Below are positions 31,652 through 37,095 of a stretch of DNA of 37,095 nt, piece by piece. The DNA is from Gemmobacter sp. GTDB lineage: Bacteria > Pseudomonadota > Alphaproteobacteria > Rhodobacterales > Rhodobacteraceae. The notes under the pieces are model-generated. The model did no database searches. It saw only the letters and a list, made by a program, of their open reading frames with translations, and had not been told where the DNA came from. Where the stretch lies: NCBI GenBank assembly GCA_030834485.1, contig JAUREX010000003.1:1-37095 (forward strand). Direction: 5' to 3'. A program made the translations under genes and the position numbers. The first letter of the stretch is position 1. Each line of letters begins with the position of its first letter.

Positions 31652-34419
31652 TGGCCGAGCCTCTCGAGCAGGGCGGGCACATGGACCTGATCGGATTTGT
31701 AATTGCCGGTAAGGACATGCATCACGAGGTTCACGCCAAAGCGATAGGCGAATTCGCGCTGCCGCTCACCCGCCACCCCCCGCCCCACGGGCAGGACGGG
31801 CAGGCCGAGGTCATCGACCGCCCAGGCCCCCGCCCAGTCGCCGCCCCCGATCACCACCGGCGTCACCCCGTCGTTGAGGGTGCGGAAGGGCACGCCCTCG
31901 GCCCGGTCGGCCTCGGGGGGTGCTGCCTCGACCCAGACGGTCGTGCGCGGGTGGCGGCCCGGAAATTCGGTCAGCAGGTAGAAGGTCCGCGTCAGGACGT
32001 GATCGGCGGGCACGGGTTCGAGGGGCGGGATGTCGAGGGGGGCCGCCAGCAGCCGCAGCCGCGCCTGTTCGGGCGTCGCGACGCCGCCGGCCGCCAGATC
32101 GTCGTCGCGCGTGTCGAAGACGATCATGCCGCCCGCCCGCAGATAGCGCCCGAGGCGGGCATAGGCCTCGGCCGAGGGCAGGGGCGCATCGGCCGTGACG
32201 GGCCAGTAGAGGAGGGTGAAGAAATCGATCTCGTCGCGCTCGAGATCGACGCCGACGGGGGGGCCGGGCTCAACGCTCGTGCGCCGCCCAAGCACGCGCC
32301 CCAGCCCCTCGAGGCCCTGCGCGGTGATGGCATCGACCCGCGCGTCGCCCGACAGCACATGCGCGAGCACGAAGCCCGGCGTCGCCCGGATCGCAAAGGC
32401 ATCGGCCGCATCCTGCGCCCGCGCCGTGGTCGGCCCGAGCAGCATCGCGCCGAGGATCACCGCGCCCGCCTGCGCTGCCGCCGCCCCGCGCAACCTCCCC
32501 GCAAGCGCGAGGCTCGCGAGCGCATCGAGTGCCACGAGCCCAAGCGCGAGCGCCAGCGCGAGGCCCTTGAGGCCGCGCTCGGGCGGGACCGCGAGGCCCT
32601 CGATCCGCGTCCCCGCGGGCCAGCGCGCTGGCTGAAGCACCGTCTCCTCGCCGATGACGTTGAGGGCGATGCGCCGATCCTCCGAGGTGTAGACACCGGG
32701 CGGCAGGTCGCGCGCCGTGGCGCCGGCCCCGAGTGCGGCGCCGAGGCGCGCCCCCTCGACCGCGGCAAGGCGCCCCGCATCGCCCGGCCGCCCAAAGGCG
32801 TCAAGCACCTGCACCGGGGTCCAGAGCGTCCCCTCAAGCTCGGCCGCATCGGGGCGCGCGCTGCGCAGGCTGACCGCGAGCCGCTCGAGCATCCGCACGA
32901 ACAGCCCCGAGAGCGGCAGGGTCGACCATTCCGCATTGGCGGTGACGTGAAAGAGGACGACCTGCCCCTCGCCCAGCGCCGCGCGCGTCACGAGCGGCGT
33001 GCCGTCAGCCAGCGCGGCGATGGTGCGCGCGGGCAGGTCGGGGTCGGGTTGCGCGAGCACCTGCGCCGAGACCGTCACCTCGGCCGGGATCGCAAGGCCC
33101 GCAAAGGGCGTGCCCTCGGCAAAGGGCGCGAGCGCGCGCGGCTCGCCCCAGCTCATCGCGCCGCCGACGCTGCGGCCGCCCTCGCGCAGCCGCACGGGCA
33201 GGAGCGGATCGGCCTCGGTCCGGCCCACGTCGCTGCGCGCCAGCCGCGGGCCCGCGAACCGCAGCAGGAGCCCGCCCCCCTCGACCCAGGCGCCGAGTGC
33301 TGCCGCCTCGGCCTCGCCCAGCCGCGCGACATCGGCGAGGATCACCACATCGGGCCGCGCCGCGAGGCTCTCGAGCAGCGCGCCGTCGAGCAGATCCGCC
33401 GTCGGCGCCAGCGCCTGTCGCAGGTAATGGAGCGGCGCGAGCAGATCGAGCGTCTCATCCCCCGCCGCCGCGCCCGAGACGAGCGCGATCTTGCGCCGGC
33501 GCAGGCTGTCATCGCCGAGCGCGGCCGCTGCACTCTGCACGCCCGAGATGGCGAAGCGCGCGATGCGGTTGCGGATCTCGGGCGGAAGAGCCAGTTCCGC
33601 CGCCGCCGCGCCCGCGGCATCGAAGGCAAGCTCGATCCGCGCGAGGTCGCGCTCGGTGCCGTTGGGGTCCGGACCGCGGGCCACGACCTCTGCGGGCGCG
33701 CCCGAGGGCGGCTGGCTCTGCGCGCCAAGCGCGATTCTGCCTTCGGCAAAGACCGGCGGCGCGAGGGCGATCAGGGGCGCGCTGCCCCCGATCAGGCGCA
33801 CCGGCCCGCGCGCCTCGAGTGCCTGAAGCGTCTCGGCCCGGCCCGGCCAGTCGATCCCCGAGACGAACCACACCGTCTCGAACCGCCCTTTGAGCGTTGC
33901 GGCCCAGCGGTCGGCGCCCTCGGGCAGCCAGGGGTTCGGGCGCAGCCCCGCAACCCGCCCCTGCGCCTCGGCCGCCGCGCCAAAGAGGGGCGTGCCCGGC
34001 GCCGGCGGATCGGTCAGCACCACGACGCCCGCGGGCTGGCCCGCCCGCGCCGACCCCTCGAGCAGCGCCTCGAGCCGCGCGGTCCGCGCGCCCCAGTCGC
34101 GCGCATCCGTCCAGCTTCCCTCGAGCACATAGAGCACCGGATCGCGCCCCGGCAGCCGCGCCTCGGGGTTGAGGACCGGCCCGGCAAATCCGAGGATCGC
34201 AAGCCCCAGCGCCCCGAGCCGCAGCGCCAGAAGCCACCAGGGCGTGCGCGCCGTCTCGGCGTCGCGGTCGGCGAGCCCGAGCATCAGCGCAACACCCGGG
34301 AACCGCCGCCGCACCGGCGCCGGCGGCACCGCCCGCAAGAGCCACCACAGCACCGGCAGCGCCAAAAGCCCCCAGAGCACCGCGGGCGCGAGAAATCCGA
34401 TCGGCCCCAGCACCAGCAT
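31648..34419 (-). CDS. BatA/DUF4159 domain membrane protein
   Basis: A 923-residue protein starting at 34419, where its ATG overlaps the DUF58 stop by one base (TGATG); 11 further in-frame codons upstream are less likely. The N-terminal ~80 residues have the BatA (aerotolerance regulator N-terminal) layout of two helices around an RRRFPGVALML-type motif. The middle has Rossmann-like amidotransferase-type segments (DVVILADVARLGEAEAAALG, GGGLLLRFAGPRLA near 400). A further helix lies near 635-655. The last ~230 residues match DUF4159: DEIDFFTLLYWPVTADAP, the LRAGGMIVFDTRDDD segment, EFPGRHPRTTVWVEA, and GVNLVMHVLTGNYKSDQVHVP at the end. It is the third gene of the MoxR unit. It may help assemble or regulate an envelope complex, but no activity is known. 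Confidence 0.87.
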   Translation of the reverse strand: MLVLGPIGFLAPAVLWGLLALPVLWWLLRAVPPAPVRRRFPGVALMLGLADRDAETARTPWWLLALRLGALGLAILGFAGPVLNPEARLPGRDPVLYVLEGSWTDARDWGARTARLEALLEGSARAGQPAGVVVLTDPPAPGTPLFGAAAEAQGRVAGLRPNPWLPEGADRWAATLKGRFETVWFVSGIDWPGRAETLQALEARGPVRLIGGSAPLIALAPPVFAEGRIALGAQSQPPSGAPAEVVARGPDPNGTERDLARIELAFDAAGAAAAELALPPEIRNRIARFAISGVQSAAAALGDDSLRRRKIALVSGAAAGDETLDLLAPLHYLRQALAPTADLLDGALLESLAARPDVVILADVARLGEAEAAALGAWVEGGGLLLRFAGPRLARSDVGRTEADPLLPVRLREGGRSVGGAMSWGEPRALAPFAEGTPFAGLAIPAEVTVSAQVLAQPDPDLPARTIAALADGTPLVTRAALGEGQVVLFHVTANAEWSTLPLSGLFVRMLERLAVSLRSARPDAAELEGTLWTPVQVLDAFGRPGDAGRLAAVEGARLGAALGAGATARDLPPGVYTSEDRRIALNVIGEETVLQPARWPAGTRIEGLAVPPERGLKGLALALALGLVALDALASLALAGRLRGAAAAQAGAVILGAMLLGPTTARAQDAADAFAIRATPGFVLAHVLSGDARVDAITAQGLEGLGRVLGRRTSVEPGPPVGVDLERDEIDFFTLLYWPVTADAPLPSAEAYARLGRYLRAGGMIVFDTRDDDLAAGGVATPEQARLRLLAAPLDIPPLEPVPADHVLTRTFYLLTEFPGRHPRTTVWVEAAPPEADRAEGVPFRTLNDGVTPVVIGGGDWAGAWAVDDLGLPVLPVGRGVAGERQREFAYRFGVNLVMHVLTGNYKSDQVHVPALLERLGQ

Positions 34420-35335
34420 CAGCGCGCCCCGTCGAGCATGCGCCAGAGCCACAGCAGGACCTGCGCCGCCGGGGCGTCGGTGCGATGGGTCGCGACGACG
34501 AAACCCGCGCGCCCGGCCGCAAGCTCAAGCTCGGCCCGCCGGTCGCGCAGCCGCCCGCCATAGAGCGCGCGCAGATCCGCGGCCGAGCGCGTCTCGTGGC
34601 GCATCGCGCCGCCCATGCTCTCGAAGATGGTTCGGCCGGCAAAGGGCAGATCCTCCTCGGCCGGGTCGAGGATCTGCACGAGGGCGCCGCGCACCCCCTG
34701 CGCCGCCGCCTGATCCATCAGCGCGGCGATGGGCGCAAAGGGGCCGAGGAAATCCGAGATCAGCACCGCCTGCCCATGCGCCGCGAGGCCCGCGGGCGCT
34801 GGCGCGCCATATTCGGCCGGATCGGGCGGGTCGCCCGCCTCGGCCAGCCGCAAGAGCTGTGTCCGCCCGCTGCGCGGGGCAGCGCGGCGCGCCGCCGCGG
34901 GGTCGGTGTCCGCGCCCGGCGCGCGGTCGGCCATCAGCCCCACCCGCTCGCCTGCCCGCAGCATCAGCGCCGCGAGCGCGAGGCCGAGCAGCGCCGCGCG
35001 CTCGGCCTTCGGCGGGCGGTTCGGCGCGCCTGAATAGGCCATCGCGCGCGAGCGGTCGATCCAGAGCATCACGGTCTGCGCGGTCTCGGCCTCGCGCTCG
35101 CGCACGAAGGTCTGATCGCCGCGCGCCGAGCGGCGCCAGTCGATCATCCGCACCGGGTCGGCGGGCTGCGCCGGGCGATACTGCCAGAAGGCATCGCCCA
35201 GCCCCGCCCGCCGCCGCCCATGCGCCCCGAGTGCGACCGTCGCCGCAAGCTGGTCGGATGCGACGAGCAGCGCCGGCAGCGCCGCCCCGAGCGCCTCGGC
35301 CTCGGCCGTCCGCGACGGGGCGGCCGGGGCAGCGG

Positions 35336-35339
<4 letters not shown>
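34419..35339 (-). CDS. DUF58 domain protein
   Basis: A 306-residue cytoplasmic protein of the DUF58 family, often linked to MoxR ATPases and carrying a von Willebrand factor A-like fold. The family signature is visible around residues 45-80: RAGLGDAFWQYRPAQPADPVRMIDWRRSARGDQTFVRERE (here in consecutive pieces), with the conserved D-WRRSAR core. The MIDAS-like start TVMLWIDRSRAMAYSG lies near 90-104, in which the DxSxS pattern is reduced to DRSRA. A second conserved stretch is AVLISDFLGPF near 190. The start at 35339 overlaps the MoxR stop by four bases and the stop touches the DUF4159 start, so the operon is translationally coupled. Confidence 0.9.
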
Positions 35340-36340
<1,001 letters not shown>

Positions 36341-36426
36341 CTCTTGCGTCTCCGCACGGGCGTCGTGCACCATCGGGGTATGTATCTGCGAAACGCGAAA
36401 TGGCAAACACGACAGCGGGGGCGCGC

Positions 36427-37035
36427 ATGACGGACGAAACCGCCCCGCCCGCACCCGCCCCGCGCCCTTCGGCCGAGGGGATCGCGGCCGCCGCCGGGCG
36501 GGCTGCCCGCAAGGGTCCGCCGCCCGTTCATCTGTGGGATCCGCCCTTTTGCGGCGACCTCGACATCCGCATCGCCCGCGACGGGAGCTGGCATTACCTC
36601 GGCACGCCGATCGGGCGCGAGGGGCTCGTGCGGCTCTTTGCCTCGATCCTGAAGCTCGAGGGGGGGCGCCATTATCTCGTGACGCCGGTCGAGAAGGTGG
36701 GGATCACGGTCGAGGATGCGCCCTTCGTGGCGGTTGACTGCGCGGCCGAGGGCGAGGGCGCGGCGCAGGTCGTGCGATTCACGACGAATGTCGGCGACGA
36801 GGTCGCGGCCGGGCCCGCGGCGCGGCTGCGCGCGGTGCGTGGGCCAGATGGCGCGATCGTGCCTTATGTCGAGGTGCGCCGCGGCCTCGAGGCGCGGGTC
36901 GATCGCAAGACCTTCTATCGCCTCGTCAACCTGTGCGATCACGCACCCCACGCGGGGGGGATGTGGTTCGGGCTGTGGTCGGGGGGCGTGTTCTTCCCCC
37001 TCGTGCCAAGCGCCGAGGCCGCGCCCCCCGCCTGA
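36427..37035 (+). CDS. DUF1285 domain protein
   Basis: A 202-residue protein of the DUF1285 family, function unknown. The start at 36427 (MTDETAPPAPAP) follows a GGGG run; an in-frame ATG at 36400 is less likely. The family core is clear: PPVHLWDPPFCGDLDIRIA near 34-52, GSWHYLGTPIGREGLVRLF near 55-73, ASILKLEGGRHYLVTPVEKV, FVAVDC, then VRFTTNVGDEV. DRKTFYRLVNLCDH and a C-terminal MWFGLWSGGVFFPL follow. It is divergent from the MoxR operon, an arrangement I recall as common in alphaproteobacteria. The last 60 bases of the window after its stop hold no recognisable feature. Confidence 0.92.
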   Translation: MTDETAPPAPAPRPSAEGIAAAAGRAARKGPPPVHLWDPPFCGDLDIRIARDGSWHYLGTPIGREGLVRLFASILKLEGGRHYLVTPVEKVGITVEDAPFVAVDCAAEGEGAAQVVRFTTNVGDEVAAGPAARLRAVRGPDGAIVPYVEVRRGLEARVDRKTFYRLVNLCDHAPHAGGMWFGLWSGGVFFPLVPSAEAAPPA

Positions 37036-37095
37036 TCCGGGCAGGGCGGGGGCATCTTCAGCGCGCAAAGCACGGAAAGACCTTGTTTGACGGGT

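Noticed and set aside
31489-34563. A 1024-codon plus-strand open frame antisense to the DUF4159 gene
   Set aside because: It has Arg/Gly/His-rich shadow composition, while the minus strand gives a coherent operon with overlapping starts and stops.

Overview
The window is about 37 kb of very GC-rich chromosomal DNA (roughly 70% GC by eye). It carries tightly packed genes, many joined by ATGA start/stop overlaps. Gene content and order point to an alphaproteobacterium, most likely Rhodobacterales (Rhodobacteraceae/Paracoccaceae). The supporting signs are the DUF484-xerC pair, an SUV3-like helicase, the acyl-CoA dehydrogenase/thiolase/FadJ block, the MoxR-DUF58-DUF4159 operon with a divergent DUF1285 gene, and a GC-rich intergenic repeat of a type I associate with Rhodobacteraceae. 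I saw no tRNA, rRNA, CRISPR array, insertion sequence or phage gene.

Layout. 1-2.3 kb: a transaldolase-family aldolase cut by the window edge, a DUF484 protein and XerC. 2.35-5.74 kb: a complete four-gene dTDP-L-rhamnose operon in the order rfbC-rfbB-rfbD-rfbA. 5.75-8.08 kb: an antibiotic-biosynthesis-monooxygenase-type protein divergent from a YghU-like glutathione transferase and an SDR. 8.08-14.39 kb: a putative arginine/guanidino-compound locus. On the minus strand it has a binding protein, an unusually long permease and an FAD amine/amino-acid oxidase; divergently it has an AruI-like 2-ketoarginine decarboxylase and a dimethylargininase. 14.37-16.56 kb: malate synthase G. 16.7-20.3 kb: a ModE-like fragment running tail to tail into an SUV3-like RNA helicase that follows a TPR lipo/periplasmic-type gene. 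20.4-27.3 kb: an SCP2 protein, an alpha/beta hydrolase that reads without a stop into an acyl-CoA dehydrogenase, a repeat-bearing intergenic region, a thiolase split by a frameshift, and FadJ. 27.3-29.3 kb: a flavin reductase, a GNAT acetyltransferase and an EcsC protein. 29.6-36.3 kb: the minus-strand MoxR/DUF58/DUF4159/membrane-protein operon. 36.4 kb to the end: DUF1285.

How the genes work together. The rfb genes make dTDP-L-rhamnose from glucose-1-phosphate. Acyl-CoA dehydrogenase, thiolase and FadJ cover beta-oxidation, with malate synthase G feeding glyoxylate plus acetyl-CoA into the TCA cycle. The 8-14 kb block looks designed to import a guanidino amino acid, deaminate it to the 2-oxo acid, decarboxylate that, and hydrolyse methylated arginine. 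The transporter has no ATPase gene here.

The most notable anomalies lie between 16.9 and 24.2 kb: an apparently truncated ModE/helicase junction, a stop-less hydrolase/dehydrogenase junction, and a frameshifted thiolase. They could be real genome decay or assembly error, and reads would decide. The best candidate for an under-described system is the guanidino locus with its extended permease.
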